Source: Cloacibacterium caeni
GTDB taxonomy: Bacteria; Bacteroidota; Bacteroidia; Flavobacteriales; Weeksellaceae
DNA length: 64,000 nucleotides
Assembly: GCF_907163125.1 (NCBI RefSeq)
Contig: NZ_OU015319.1
Span: forward strand, 248,001 to 312,000
Direction: 5' to 3'
Shown here piece after piece: positions 17,378-26,210 of this stretch (position 1 is the first letter of the stretch; every line of letters starts with the position of its first letter). The translations under genes were made by a program, and so were the position numbers. The notes under the pieces were generated by a model that was not told where the DNA came from, did no database searches, and was given only the letters and a program-made list of their open reading frames with translations.

Positions 17378-18064
17378 ATGATTGGGAATCCGTTTAAAAC
17401 TAAAGACACAACTTTAAATTTTATATATTCAGCAGGAGCTGCTGTTGTAATTTTAGGAGCATTATTTAAGTTAAATCACTGGAATATTGGACCATTAACT
17501 GGGTCTTGGATTCTGGCAATCGGCTTAGGTGTAGAAGCTTTAATTTTCTTAATTTTCGCATTTGACGCTCCAAAAGAAGAAGCAACATACGCTTGGGAAA
17601 ATGTTTATCCAGAATTATTAGATGCAGATGCTCAGCCTAAAGCTAGAAAAGTAGCTGCAGTAGAAACTTCTGATTTAGACGTTACCTTGTCAAATAAATT
17701 AAATAAAATGTTAGCTGATGCTAAACTAGATGTAGAATTATTCGAAAGACTAAAAACAGGAATTGATAAATTCTCAACTTCTGTAGAACAAATTAATTCT
17801 ACGGTAGATGTTTCTCAAGCTACTTCTAAGTATAATGATCAATTAACTTTAGCTACAAGTCATCTGGAAAGTATGAATGCATTATATGCACTACAATTAG
17901 AGCATGGTAAAGCACAAAGCGAAATGAGTAAAAAGTATGTAGAAGATATTCAAAAATCTGCAGACCAATCTCAGAAATTTAACGAGGAATTAGCAGGTCT
18001 TACATCTAATTTAAATAATCTTAATAGAGTTTACGGAGGTATGCTTTCTGCAATGAAAGCTTAA
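17378..18064 (+). CDS. gldL: Type IX secretion motor protein GldL
   Basis: Inner-membrane proton channel subunit of the T9SS/gliding motor. Two transmembrane helices are clear, about residues 13-32 (FIYSAGAAVVILGALF) and 43-62 (SWILAIGLGVEALIFLIFAF). They carry Lys31 and Glu53, which by position correspond to the proton-path Lys27 and Glu49 of the Flavobacterium johnsoniae protein. The rest is a cytoplasmic coiled coil. 42 bases after gldK. Confidence 0.95.
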   Translation: MIGNPFKTKDTTLNFIYSAGAAVVILGALFKLNHWNIGPLTGSWILAIGLGVEALIFLIFAFDAPKEEATYAWENVYPELLDADAQPKARKVAAVETSDLDVTLSNKLNKMLADAKLDVELFERLKTGIDKFSTSVEQINSTVDVSQATSKYNDQLTLATSHLESMNALYALQLEHGKAQSEMSKKYVEDIQKSADQSQKFNEELAGLTSNLNNLNRVYGGMLSAMKA

Positions 18065-18111
18065 TTTTCTTTCAATATTTTAATCAATAAAAATTTTAAA
18101 AAAGAATTAAA

Positions 18112-19680
18112 ATGGCAAAAGGAAAACAAACACCTCGTCAGAAAATGATTAACTTGATGTATCTGGTTTTCATTGCTATGCTTGCAATGCAGATAGACCA
18201 AGAAATCATAAGGTCATACCAAGATACTAATCAATCTCTTACAGATTCTAGAAAATCTTCAGAAGAGAAAAACAGTATTTTCGAAATTACCCTAAAACAA
18301 AAAGCTGATAATTCACCTGAAACTTTTGGTTTGGTAAGTCAACAATACCAAGGAATGAAGTCAAAAGCTGATGAGTTAGTTGGTTTTATTGAATCAATTA
18401 AAGGACAACTGAAAACGGAAGCAGGTTTTGATGCTAACAAAACTGTAGAAGATAATTTTTCTTCTCTAAACAATACAGATGCTGTAACTAAAAAGTTCTT
18501 TAAAGGCGGTGATGCTGAGTTGCCATCTAATAATTCTGAGGAATTAAAAACTAGAATGACCGCTCTTCAAAATTATATTATTCAAAATTTTGGAAACAAT
18601 AAAGATTTAGTTTCTGTAGTTGAAAGAGCTAAAGAGAGATTGTCTACTGATGACGCACTTTATAAAAATCAAGGAAAAAATTGGATACAATATAAATTTT
18701 ATAATCAGCCTTTAATTGCTGCGCTCTCTAACTTAGAAGTTATTCAGTCAGAAGCGAGAAACTTACAATCAGATGCTCTTTCTTTAATGTTAAGAGAAAA
18801 AGTAGATGCAGATATCAAATTTGATGCTTTCGAAGCGGTAGTTGCTGCTCCAGATGTAATTATTCAAGGAGAACCAGCTGAAGCAAAAGTATTCATTGGT
18901 ACTTATGATAGCAATTTACCAGGATTTGGTGTTGCTGGTGCAGACAGAACAGAAAACGGAATTGGTTATAAATCATTAGTTTCTTCTACTCCAGGTGAAT
19001 ATACTTTTAATGGCGTAGTTTCATTTAACGATGCTAATGGTAAAAAATTAGAATATAAATTCTCTCATCCATATAGAGTAGTTTCAGGAGCTAAAGAGGT
19101 AGCCTTCGAAAGTGGAGCTTTATTATCTGCTGATAAAATGAACGTTTTATACCGTGGAGTGCAGAACCCTATTTCTGGTTCTATCCTTGGTGCTGATAAT
19201 AGCCAAACTACACTTACAGCAACTGGCGGAACGGTTACTAAAAAAGGAGGTGGTTCTTGGGTAGTAACTCCAGGTTCAGGAAATACTACTACATTAACCA
19301 TTTCTGGAAAAGGACCAAAAGGTCAAGTAATTACTCAGAAATTTGAGTTTAGAATTAAAAATGTACCAAGACCACAAGGACAAATTAGAGGGGAAAATGA
19401 ACTTACAATGCCAGCAAGTTCTATCGCAAATCAAACTGTAGGAGCAGGAATCCCTGATTTTGATTTCCCAGTTACATTTGAGGTTACTGGTTTTAAATTT
19501 AAAGTTCCAGGTAGAGCAGCAATGTTTATAAACGGAAATTCATTAAGCTCAGTTGCTAGTCTTACTAAGAATTTAAGAACAGGTGATATTTGTTACATCG
19601 CTGACATTCAAGCTACTGCTTCAGGTTTGGGAGGGCAGACACTCAAGAAAATCAGCCCAGTTGTAATAAATGTTCAATAA
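18112..19680 (+). CDS. gldM: Type IX secretion motor protein GldM
   Basis: Periplasm-spanning shaft of the motor. A single N-terminal transmembrane helix (MINLMYLVFIAMLAMQID) is followed by a long periplasmic part: a helical D1 with DSRKSSEEKNSIF, then three beta domains ending PVVINVQ. Its one helix sits within the GldL pentamer, and the tip contacts the GldK/GldN ring (family knowledge). 522 residues is normal. 47 bases after gldL. Confidence 0.95.
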   Translation: MAKGKQTPRQKMINLMYLVFIAMLAMQIDQEIIRSYQDTNQSLTDSRKSSEEKNSIFEITLKQKADNSPETFGLVSQQYQGMKSKADELVGFIESIKGQLKTEAGFDANKTVEDNFSSLNNTDAVTKKFFKGGDAELPSNNSEELKTRMTALQNYIIQNFGNNKDLVSVVERAKERLSTDDALYKNQGKNWIQYKFYNQPLIAALSNLEVIQSEARNLQSDALSLMLREKVDADIKFDAFEAVVAAPDVIIQGEPAEAKVFIGTYDSNLPGFGVAGADRTENGIGYKSLVSSTPGEYTFNGVVSFNDANGKKLEYKFSHPYRVVSGAKEVAFESGALLSADKMNVLYRGVQNPISGSILGADNSQTTLTATGGTVTKKGGGSWVVTPGSGNTTTLTISGKGPKGQVITQKFEFRIKNVPRPQGQIRGENELTMPASSIANQTVGAGIPDFDFPVTFEVTGFKFKVPGRAAMFINGNSLSSVASLTKNLRTGDICYIADIQATASGLGGQTLKKISPVVINVQ

Positions 19681-19716
19681 TTTAGTTATTAAGAATATAC
19701 ATATCATATCATTAAA

Positions 19717-20805
19717 ATGAAAAAGATTTTAATTTTACTATTAGCATTAAGTGTTTTTTCTGTAGACGCGCAGACGAAGAGAAGAACTACGAAGAAGACT
19801 GCTAAAAAAACTACTGTTGCTAAAAAAGAAACTCTAGCAGCTAAAGTAGTAACTTCTACTCCAACTACTAATGTTAATATTGAAGTTACGCCACAACCAA
19901 AAGAAGAGCTAGAACCGATTAACTCACTTTCTATTCTAAATGCTAAATCACCTGAAGCATTTAGAGTATACAGAGATATGGGAAAAGTTAAAAAAGGAGA
20001 TTCTATAGTTTCTTCTAGAAATGTACCCCTTAGTTATGGTTATATTGACGAAAAAGATGTACTAAGAAGTATGGTCGTTTGGGAAATCATAGATATGAAT
20101 GAAAAGATTAATCAACCATTTTATCATAATGCAGACGGTATAGTTTCTAGTAATAAATCCCTTTATCAATTACTGATAGAAAATATTATGAGTGGGAAGA
20201 TTAAAGAAGTTTATGATGATGAAATGTTCATGACCAAATTGTCTCCAGAAGCAATTAAACAAAGACTTTCAATTACTAAAGAATCAGATTGGTTAATTGA
20301 TAAAAGAAATGCTGGAGAAAAACTTACACCAGAAGACATCAAAGCTGGAACAGATGTTATTGAAACCAAAACCGAAAACGTAAAACTTCTTAAAATTAAA
20401 GGAATGTGGTACGTAGACAGAAGAGATGGTCAAATGAAATACAGACTTCTAGGTATTGCTGCGATGGGACCAGATCCTACCATGATGGCAGAAAAAACTG
20501 CAGACGGAGTTTCGTTAGGTAATAAAGATGAATTGATTGATCTTTTCTGGGTTTTCTATCCAGATGCTAGAGAAGTTCTTGCAAATTCTGTAGTTTTCAA
20601 TAGTAAAAACTTATCTTCAGATTTAACCTATGATGATATTCTTAATGCTAGAAGATTTTCTTCAATTATTTATAAATCAGATAATGGTTTAGGTACAGGA
20701 ATTATCAAAGACTATATTCCTAATGATGCTGAAGAACAATTAGAAGAATCTGACAGAATTAAAAATCAAATTCTAGAAATGGAAAACGATATGTGGAATT
20801 ATTAA
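19717..20805 (+). CDS. gldN: Type IX secretion ring protein GldN
   Basis: Periplasmic partner of GldK in the ring complex. Signal peptide MKKILILLLALSVFSVDAQ, then a Lys/Thr/Ala-rich low-complexity stretch (RRTTKKTAKKTTVAKK) and the conserved PorN/GldN domain (PFYHNADG, SLYQLLIENI, GMWYVDRRDGQMKYRLLGI, LFWVFYPDAREVL). 362 residues, slightly longer than some relatives because of the basic linker. Last gene of the operon; a terminator follows at once. Confidence 0.95.
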   Translation: MKKILILLLALSVFSVDAQTKRRTTKKTAKKTTVAKKETLAAKVVTSTPTTNVNIEVTPQPKEELEPINSLSILNAKSPEAFRVYRDMGKVKKGDSIVSSRNVPLSYGYIDEKDVLRSMVVWEIIDMNEKINQPFYHNADGIVSSNKSLYQLLIENIMSGKIKEVYDDEMFMTKLSPEAIKQRLSITKESDWLIDKRNAGEKLTPEDIKAGTDVIETKTENVKLLKIKGMWYVDRRDGQMKYRLLGIAAMGPDPTMMAEKTADGVSLGNKDELIDLFWVFYPDAREVLANSVVFNSKNLSSDLTYDDILNARRFSSIIYKSDNGLGTGIIKDYIPNDAEEQLEESDRIKNQILEMENDMWNY

Positions 20806-20828
20806 TCCAAATAACCTTATTTAAACAA

Positions 20829-20859
20829 AAAACCTAAGTATCTTTGCTTAGGTTTTTTT
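20829..20859 (+). terminator. Terminator of gldKLMN with a promoter-like loop
   Basis: AACCTAAG / CTTAGGTT with eight loop bases and a following T7. The loop itself is TATCTTTG (20839-20846), a perfect -7 promoter hexamer of this phylum, 24 bases before the ATG of the next gene. It may serve both roles. Confidence 0.8.
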
Positions 20860-20870
20860 ATTGACAATTT

Positions 20871-21908
20871 ATGACGAAATCCGTAGAATATATTATCGTA
20901 GGAGATGGTTATGCAGCAATGTTTTTAGCGCATCAATTCATTAAAAATAATAAATCATTTTTACTTTTTACCGAAGGCAAAAAAAGTGCATCAATGGTTT
21001 CTGCTGGAATGATAAATCCTGCGGTTCTTAAACGTTTTACCACGTTTTGGTTGGCGCAAGAACAAATCGATTCTCTTAAAAATACCATGACCGAAATTGA
21101 GCAATATACAGGTCAAAATTACTTGATAGAAAAACCTATTCTAAGAGTTTTTCATGACGAAAAAGAAAAAGAATTATGGCTGAAAAAATCAGATGACGAA
21201 AGTTTAAAACCTTTCCTTTCTAAAGATTTTGTAAAACTAAATTCTGTCAAAAATCCATTTGAATGTGGAGTTGTGAATCAATCGGCTCGGTTAGATGTAA
21301 GTGGTTTTTTCACAGATATGATGAACTTTTTAGAAAATCAAAATTATCTTATCAAAGAAAAATTTGATTATCAGTTATTGAAACCAAATGATTCTACCTA
21401 CAAAGATATTTCGTTTAAAAAAATAATCTTTGCCGAAGGAATGGCGGTTAAAGAAAACCCATTTTTCTCAGAAATTCCAGTACATCAGAATAAAGGTCAT
21501 CATTTAGAAGTTCAACTTTCTGTGCCTTTAGAAGATGATTTTACCATTAAAAAGAAGCATTTTATTTTTCCATTTAACAACGGGAATTATTATTACGGCG
21601 GAACGTATTACCGCGAACAAATCCATCATAAAATAGACGATGCTGCGGTAGAAAAACTTACCAATGCTTTAGCAGAGTTTTATCCTCATGATTTCGAAGT
21701 AAAAGAGGTGAAATTTGGCTTTAGACCTACTGTTAAAGATAGAAGGCCGATTTTAGGAAATCATCCAGAATTTGGCAACTTATATGTGTTTAACGGATTG
21801 GGAGCAAGAGGAATTCTCAATGGAAATTATTTCTCCATTAACCTTTACCATCATTTAGAAAACGGTGAAGAAATTCATCCAGAAGTAGATTTAAAAAGAT
21901 TTCAATAA
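20871..21908 (+). CDS. FAD-dependent oxidoreductase (DAO family)
   Basis: 345-residue soluble flavoprotein. The dinucleotide-binding N-terminus is YIIVGDGYAAMFLAH (the usual GxGxxG has become GDGYAA), with an acidic/LFTEG end of strand 2, SAGMINP (flavin/substrate contact) and the C-terminal FAD contact FGFRPTVKDRRPILG...LYVFNGLGARGI. It belongs to the glycine/D-amino-acid oxidase fold. Substrate unknown. The gene commonly follows gldN in Flavobacteriia, to my knowledge, but a functional link is not shown. Confidence 0.85.
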   Translation: MTKSVEYIIVGDGYAAMFLAHQFIKNNKSFLLFTEGKKSASMVSAGMINPAVLKRFTTFWLAQEQIDSLKNTMTEIEQYTGQNYLIEKPILRVFHDEKEKELWLKKSDDESLKPFLSKDFVKLNSVKNPFECGVVNQSARLDVSGFFTDMMNFLENQNYLIKEKFDYQLLKPNDSTYKDISFKKIIFAEGMAVKENPFFSEIPVHQNKGHHLEVQLSVPLEDDFTIKKKHFIFPFNNGNYYYGGTYYREQIHHKIDDAAVEKLTNALAEFYPHDFEVKEVKFGFRPTVKDRRPILGNHPEFGNLYVFNGLGARGILNGNYFSINLYHHLENGEEIHPEVDLKRFQ

Positions 21909-21935
21909 AAATATTATATTTGTTCAAAACAAAAA

Positions 21936-22295
21936 ATGAAAAATACTTTAAAACTAATAACAGCTTTCTTAATAGTCTTGTCATGTAGTAGAGATACAGA
22001 TAATGGAGACCAATTTGCTTCCCAATATTTTGGAATTTATACAGAAGTAAATCCGGTTTCAGGTAGAACAAGAATTGATTTTAATGAAGGGAATAAATTA
22101 ACTGTAATGAATAATCCAAATAGCAATTGGGGAACACCTTATGCGTTCAAAATTTCTGGAAACTCTATAACCTTAACTACAATTGGTGGGCAAGTGAAAA
22201 CCATTTATTTTAAACAGGTTTCTTCCACTAAATTTGAAATAGGAGATGTAAATCCAGATGATATGGATACTTCAAATATGATTTTTCAAAAATAA
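21936..22295 (+). CDS. Small lipoprotein of unknown function
   Basis: 119 residues with a lipoprotein signal (MKNTLKLITAFLIVLSC), then SRDTDNGDQ and a short beta-rich domain (YFGIYTEVNPVSGRTRIDF, TIYFKQVSSTKFEIGDV) that resembles a single lipocalin-like or META-like sheet. I do not recognise the family. It lies 27 bases after the FAD oxidoreductase. Its terminator begins inside the stop region and is split by an insertion sequence. Confidence 0.75.
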   Translation: MKNTLKLITAFLIVLSCSRDTDNGDQFASQYFGIYTEVNPVSGRTRIDFNEGNKLTVMNNPNSNWGTPYAFKISGNSITLTTIGGQVKTIYFKQVSSTKFEIGDVNPDDMDTSNMIFQK

Positions 22296-22310
22296 AAAAT
22301 CCGCAATAGT
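22294..22310 (+). terminator. Terminator split by insertion: left arm
   Basis: AAAAAATCCGCAA (22294-22306) pairs exactly with TTGCGGATTTTTT at 23741-23753. The IS with its AGT duplication sits in what was a 4-base loop (TAGT). Confidence 0.85.
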
Positions 22311-22338
22311 TAGACTGCACCCAAAAGTTTAGACAAAA

Positions 22339-23127
22339 TTAAACAATATTTTCAAAGGAAAGAGTTCGGTACTGTACCGGACTCTTTCCTTTGAGATTGA
22401 GTCTTATTCTATCATTGTTGTAATAGTGAATGTACTTCACTATTTCCATCTTAAGTTCCTGAATGGAACCAAACTTTCTGGCATAAAACATTTCTGATTT
22501 TATCGTTCCAAAAAAGTTTTCTATCACCGCATTGTCCAAACAGTTTCCTTTTCGGGACATACTTTGAATAATACCTTTTTCTTTTAACAAGTTTTGGTAA
22601 TGTTTCATTTGATATTGCCAACCTTGATCAGAATGTAGAATGATGTTTTGTGTAGATTTTACTTTTCTGAATGATTTCTTTAGCATTCTGATGATTTGGC
22701 TAAACACAGGTCTTTCAGATAAGTCAAAACTGACAATTTCACCATTAAATAAATCGATGATTGGAGATAGATAAAGTTTATTACCCGATACATTAAACTC
22801 TGTAACATCGGTTGCCCATTTCTGATTAGGAGTGTCCGATTTGAAATTCCTCTGTAGAACATTGGGCGCAATTTTCCCTTGCTCTCCCTTGTAAGATTTA
22901 TATTTCTTCACTCGGATAATACTCTTTAAACCTAATATTTTCATAAGTCGTAAAACAGTTTTGTGATTAATCAAAATTCCTTTTTCTTTCAAAAGCAAAG
23001 TAATTCTTCTATAGCCCAACCTTCCTTTGTGACGATGATAAATCTGCTTAATCATTTCTTTTATTTCCGCATATTTATCTTTCATTTGAAAGCGTTTTTG
23101 ATAGTAATAAAAACTGCTTCTTGCCAT
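22339..23127 (-). CDS. IS3-family transposase OrfB (copy A)
   Basis: Catalytic part with the HTH_21 segment (HRHKGRLGYRRITLLLKEKG) and the DDE core: D in WATDVTEFNV, D in ILHSDQGWQY, E in NAVIENFFGTIKSE. It ends YRTLSFENIV. Probably synthesised as a frameshift fusion with OrfA, since the frame stays open upstream of the ATG. 262 residues from the ATG. Confidence 0.93.
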   Translation of the reverse strand: MARSSFYYYQKRFQMKDKYAEIKEMIKQIYHRHKGRLGYRRITLLLKEKGILINHKTVLRLMKILGLKSIIRVKKYKSYKGEQGKIAPNVLQRNFKSDTPNQKWATDVTEFNVSGNKLYLSPIIDLFNGEIVSFDLSERPVFSQIIRMLKKSFRKVKSTQNIILHSDQGWQYQMKHYQNLLKEKGIIQSMSRKGNCLDNAVIENFFGTIKSEMFYARKFGSIQELKMEIVKYIHYYNNDRIRLNLKGKSPVQYRTLSFENIV

Positions 23128-23168
23128 CGATGTACAATGCAGTAGTACTGCTAAATCAAAGTCCTGCC

Positions 23169-23693
23169 TTAACTCTTCGATGGCTTTGGATTTTTCCTTT
23201 CCTGAATTAAGGCGTCTAACTTTTTTAAAATGGCGTTCTCGGCTTCTAAATAATAAATCCTCTCCAACAGTTCTTCCTCCCTTGTTAAGGGTTTGCCTGT
23301 TTTCTTTTTTTTTCGCGTGTAATTACTCATGGTTTTAGGTCTTCCTCTGGGTATGTTTTCTAAACCTAAAATACCATTTTTTTTGTAATTACGCTGCCAA
23401 CTAAGAATACTGGACTCCGCAGGAATATTAAACCTTCTCGACGCTTCTTTTAAACTTAAATTCTCTTTCTCAATTACTGATAAAATCTTTAATTTAAAAT
23501 CTTTTGTGTAATGCGTATTGGAAAGCCGAACAAGTCCTGAAACTCCATAAAGTTCATAAAATTTTATCCATTTACGAACCAAGGAACCACAAACTCCAAT
23601 GCGTTTTCCTAAATCGTCTGTTCCAATATCCCCTTTGTGATATCTCTTTATAGCTTTTAATTTAAAGTCTAATGAATATTTACTTTTCCCCAT
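23169..23693 (-). CDS. IS3-family transposase OrfA (copy A)
   Basis: 174 residues from the ATG at 23693 (MGKSKYSLDFKLKAI). Two helix-turn-helix units are visible: FKLKAIKRYHKGDIG...GSLVRKWIKFY and FKLKILSVIEKENLSLKEA...SSILSWQRNY. A coiled coil follows (REEELLERIYYLEAENAIL). Compared with copy B it has a few substitutions (for example IPRG for RPRG), which shows slight divergence. Confidence 0.9.
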   Translation of the reverse strand: MGKSKYSLDFKLKAIKRYHKGDIGTDDLGKRIGVCGSLVRKWIKFYELYGVSGLVRLSNTHYTKDFKLKILSVIEKENLSLKEASRRFNIPAESSILSWQRNYKKNGILGLENIPRGRPKTMSNYTRKKKKTGKPLTREEELLERIYYLEAENAILKKLDALIQERKNPKPSKS

Positions 23694-23740
23694 AAAAAAT
23701 GCCCCTAAAAAGTGTCTAACTTTTTGGGGGCAGTCCAAGT

Positions 23741-23753
23741 TTGCGGATTTTTT
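23741..23753 (+). terminator. Terminator split by insertion: right arm
   Basis: TTGCGGATTTTTT, the exact complement of the arm at 22294-22306, displaced by the 1427-bp element. Confidence 0.8.
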
Positions 23754-23926
23754 GCAGAAAGGAAGGGAAAACCACCTATTCTGAAAACCCTTTATTTATA
23801 GGACTTTTTTAATAATGTAATATCAATACTTCACCTAATTACTCACCTATTAATTTGTAGGTTTTTGGTTCATTTTGATAGAGTAAATTTACAAAATTTG
23901 GTTTAACTTATCACTATGTTTTGTGA

Positions 23927-24130
23927 TTAATCTGTGATTATTTCTAATACTTTTTCTATTTCTAGACCTGTGTATTGGCAGAATTCTTCTATGGTAATGA
24001 ATTGGTGTGGAGGTCTGCTTAATGAAGCTTTAATTTTGGCGATAAGTGTGCGTGAATAGGTTTCACTTTTGCCTGTAATTTTCATTACGTCTTTTGGGTA
24101 GATGCACAGCCTAAAAAATCTTTTTTTCAT
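23927..24130 (-). CDS. Small HTH-like protein of unknown function
   Basis: 67 residues. The phrases YPKDVMKITGKSETYSRTLI and ITIEEFCQYTGLEIEKVLEII both look like short helix-turn-helix units with a basic middle, so DNA binding is a reasonable guess. It is divergent from the cassette that starts at 24406, with 275 bases between, in which I see no gene. I recall similar small proteins near mobile elements in Bacteroidota, but I cannot name a family. Confidence 0.6.
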   Translation of the reverse strand: MKKRFFRLCIYPKDVMKITGKSETYSRTLIAKIKASLSRPPHQFITIEEFCQYTGLEIEKVLEIITD

Positions 24131-24405
24131 ACACTATCTATGCTTTTGATATGGAGTTGACTTAGGTGTGGTATACTGATATCAAATTTAATTATTTTCT
24201 AAATACACTAATTCTTATAATAAGCTCTAAATCCGCTAAAAATTGTGTTTGCAACAGAAAGTATCGTTTTCCGCTAAATGTGGGTAAAACCGCTTTATTA
24301 TTTGCTTTGGGAGGTTAAATTCTCAAATTTTGTCATGTGAATTCGCGAAGGTTTGAACAGGTGAACCTCATCATCTGAAAAATAAATCTAGTAAAAAGTA
24401 AAAAA

Positions 24406-25164
24406 ATGGCAAGACAAAAAAGTATTATCAAGTTAGATGGTACCATTGGTGGTATCACCTTTTACAAATCTAAAGATGGCTACCTCGCAAGAGAGAAAGG
24501 CGGTGTTTCGGCGGAAAGAATTAAAAATGACCCTACCTTCCAGAGAACCCGAGAAAATGGTTCAGAATTCGGGAGAGCGGGGAATTCTGGGAAGGTTCTC
24601 AGAAATGCAGTTCGTCCGCTTTTGTTAAGAGCTTCTGATTCCAGAATGGTAAGCAGATTGACCAAAGAAATGGTTAAGGTTATCCAAATGGATCAAACCA
24701 ATCCTAGAGGAGCTCGAAACGTGATTGATGGCGAAGCTATCCTTTTAGATGGTTTTGACTTCAATATCAATGGGAAGTTGGGAAACACGCTTTTCGCACC
24801 GAAAACGGTGGATATCACGAGAACCAGTGGTTTATGCCAAGTAAACATTCCAGCTTTTACGCCAACGGTGATGATTGCCGCTCCTGGAGGAACTACTCAT
24901 TTCAAAATTGTAACAGCTGCAGCTGCAGTGGATTTTGAAAATGGTGTTTTTGAAACTCAGATGAATGAGTCTCCAGTTCAAGCGTGGAATGAAACGGCAA
25001 CGGACGAATTCATTTTGGATAATGAATTGACTCCGAATAGCCCTCACCCCATCTTCTTGTTTTTGGGAGTAGAATTCTTCCAAGAAGTGAATGGAGAAAA
25101 ATACCCATTGAAAAATGGAGCTTTCAACGCATTGTCGATTGTGAAAGTAGATACACCAGTGTAA
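24406..25164 (+). CDS. Conserved protein of unknown function (first cassette gene)
   Basis: 252 residues with no signal peptide. The N-terminus is basic and glycine-rich (MARQKSIIKLDGTIGGITFY...YLAREKGGV). A helical part with many arginines follows (NDPTFQRTRENGSEFG, RNAVRPLLLRASDSRM, SRLTKEMVKVIQMD), then a beta-rich C-terminal half (VDITRTSGLCQVNIPAFTP). I do not recognise the family. It lies 7 bases before a DUF5675-like gene and upstream of two tiny membrane proteins, an arrangement that resembles a phage-derived block. No start alternatives needed. Confidence 0.7.
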   Translation: MARQKSIIKLDGTIGGITFYKSKDGYLAREKGGVSAERIKNDPTFQRTRENGSEFGRAGNSGKVLRNAVRPLLLRASDSRMVSRLTKEMVKVIQMDQTNPRGARNVIDGEAILLDGFDFNINGKLGNTLFAPKTVDITRTSGLCQVNIPAFTPTVMIAAPGGTTHFKIVTAAAAVDFENGVFETQMNESPVQAWNETATDEFILDNELTPNSPHPIFLFLGVEFFQEVNGEKYPLKNGAFNALSIVKVDTPV

Positions 25165-25171
25165 AATTTAC

Positions 25172-25579
25172 ATGGAAATCGTATTGGAAAGGATGTATTT
25201 TCCCGAAGGAACGAACGGCGTTTTAAGCCTAAACGGCAAAGAAATTTGTAAAACGATAGAATTGCCTTGGCGAAATAATAAAGCTCGAGTTTCGTGTATT
25301 CCAGAGGGAAAATACAAAATCCGAAAGCGTTTTAGTGCAAAGTTTAAGTGGCACTTGGAGTTGATCAATGTAAAAAATAGAAAATACATTCTTTTACATC
25401 CAGCCAATAACGCTTTGAAGGAGTTGAATGGTTGTATTGCTCCAGTAAGTCAAATTACAGGAGAAGGTAGAGGAAATGAATCAAGAAAGGCTTTTGAGAA
25501 GCTCAAAAATTTGATTTTTCCTTATCTAGAGAATGGTTTTGTAGTAGAACTCATTGTTACCAAAAAAAATATTAAATAA
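25172..25579 (+). CDS. DUF5675 family protein
   Basis: 135 residues. It shows the family pattern CKTIELPW, IPEGKYKIRKRFSAKF, ILLHPANNALKELNGCIAP and ESRKAFEKL. The conserved His and the Cys in H-x(n)-NGC resemble the catalytic pair of L,D-transpeptidase-like folds; this is an inference from layout only. Family members are frequent in phages and mobile DNA of Bacteroidota. Placed between the unknown 252-residue protein and small membrane proteins, it could be a wall-active enzyme of a lysis-like cassette. Confidence 0.7.
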   Translation: MEIVLERMYFPEGTNGVLSLNGKEICKTIELPWRNNKARVSCIPEGKYKIRKRFSAKFKWHLELINVKNRKYILLHPANNALKELNGCIAPVSQITGEGRGNESRKAFEKLKNLIFPYLENGFVVELIVTKKNIK

Positions 25580-25598
25580 TTTTCTTTTCCCCGACCCT

Positions 25599-25646
25599 GA
25601 CTTCGACGACGCTCAGTCACCAGACTTCGACGACGCTCAGTCACCA
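25599..25646. repeat. Tandem 24-bp repeat, REP-like
   Basis: Two exact copies (25599-25622 and 25623-25646) of a unit starting GACTTCGACGACGCTCAG. The core CTTCGAC..CGCTCAG recurs at 29059-29078 and, changed, at 62367-62386. A hairpin-forming stretch follows at about 25665-25702 (ACCCT/AGGGT with A/T flanks). Confidence 0.75.
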
Positions 25647-25744
25647 TGGGAGGAAAATTTGAAAGAAAAATTTTTGCCCCAACCCTAAAGGGTGAAATTT
25701 TTCTTTATTGTAAAGGGAGGAAAATTTCTAAAAAATAAAATAGT

Positions 25745-25957
25745 ATGAAAAAATTAGTGCAAAGAATTCAGGAACCAACGCCAAAGTTTTTCCGCAAGCT
25801 TAGAAACATTGGTTTAGCCTTAACAGCTGTAAGTAGCGTTATTGTGACGGCTCCTGTTTCGCTACCAGCTTTGGTGGTGAGTGTAGCAGGATATTTGGCA
25901 GTAGCTGGAGGCATTGCTTCGGCGGTAAGTCAAGCTGCAGTATATCGTGATGATTAG
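25745..25957 (+). CDS. Small membrane protein, holin-like
   Basis: 70 residues. Basic N-terminus (MKKLVQRIQEPTPKFFRKLRN), then two short hydrophobic helices (IGLALTAVSSVIVTAP and ALVVSVAGYLAVAGGIASAV) and a charged end (YRDD). Size and topology fit a holin or membrane anchor, but no signature residue proves it. Part of the 24.4-26.2 kb cassette. Confidence 0.6.
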   Translation: MKKLVQRIQEPTPKFFRKLRNIGLALTAVSSVIVTAPVSLPALVVSVAGYLAVAGGIASAVSQAAVYRDD

Positions 25958-25997
25958 CATTTTTGGTCGATGGGTATTCATTTTATATTGATTTGTT

Positions 25998-26189
25998 ATG
26001 AATTACGTGGATAACTCGACAAAATTTAGCACTGCATTTGGGACGGTTTTAAGTATATTTGTTAACCTACAAGCCGAAGATATTCTGAAGACCATCATTC
26101 TTGGATTTTTGGGTGGTGTATCGAGTTTTGTAGCAACACTTTTGGTTAAGAGATTACTCCAAATGATGAAAAAAAAACCTAATCCTTAG
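25998..26189 (+). CDS. Small membrane protein at the cassette end
   Basis: 63 residues. A polar N-terminus, a membrane segment (ILKTIILGFLGGVSSFVATLLV) and a strongly basic tail (KRLLQMMKKKPNP) predict one helix with the C-terminus in the cytoplasm. It may pair with the 70-residue protein 40 bases upstream. The gene's own terminator is interrupted by the next insertion sequence. Confidence 0.6.
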   Translation: MNYVDNSTKFSTAFGTVLSIFVNLQAEDILKTIILGFLGGVSSFVATLLVKRLLQMMKKKPNP

Positions 26190-26210
26190 TTGTGGTGACT
26201 ATTTGGATAA

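Larger units (their letters stand above)
22311..23737 (-). mobile_element. IS3-family element, 1427 bp, copy A
   Basis: Ends are imperfect inverted repeats of about 25 bp: TAGACTGCACCC at the left (orfB side) and, on the complement, TGGACTGCCCCC at the right (orfA side). The target duplication AGT is at 22308-22310 and 23738-23740. It is the same length as copy B at 26229-27655, with only scattered differences. Both copies lie inside terminator loops. Confidence 0.93.
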
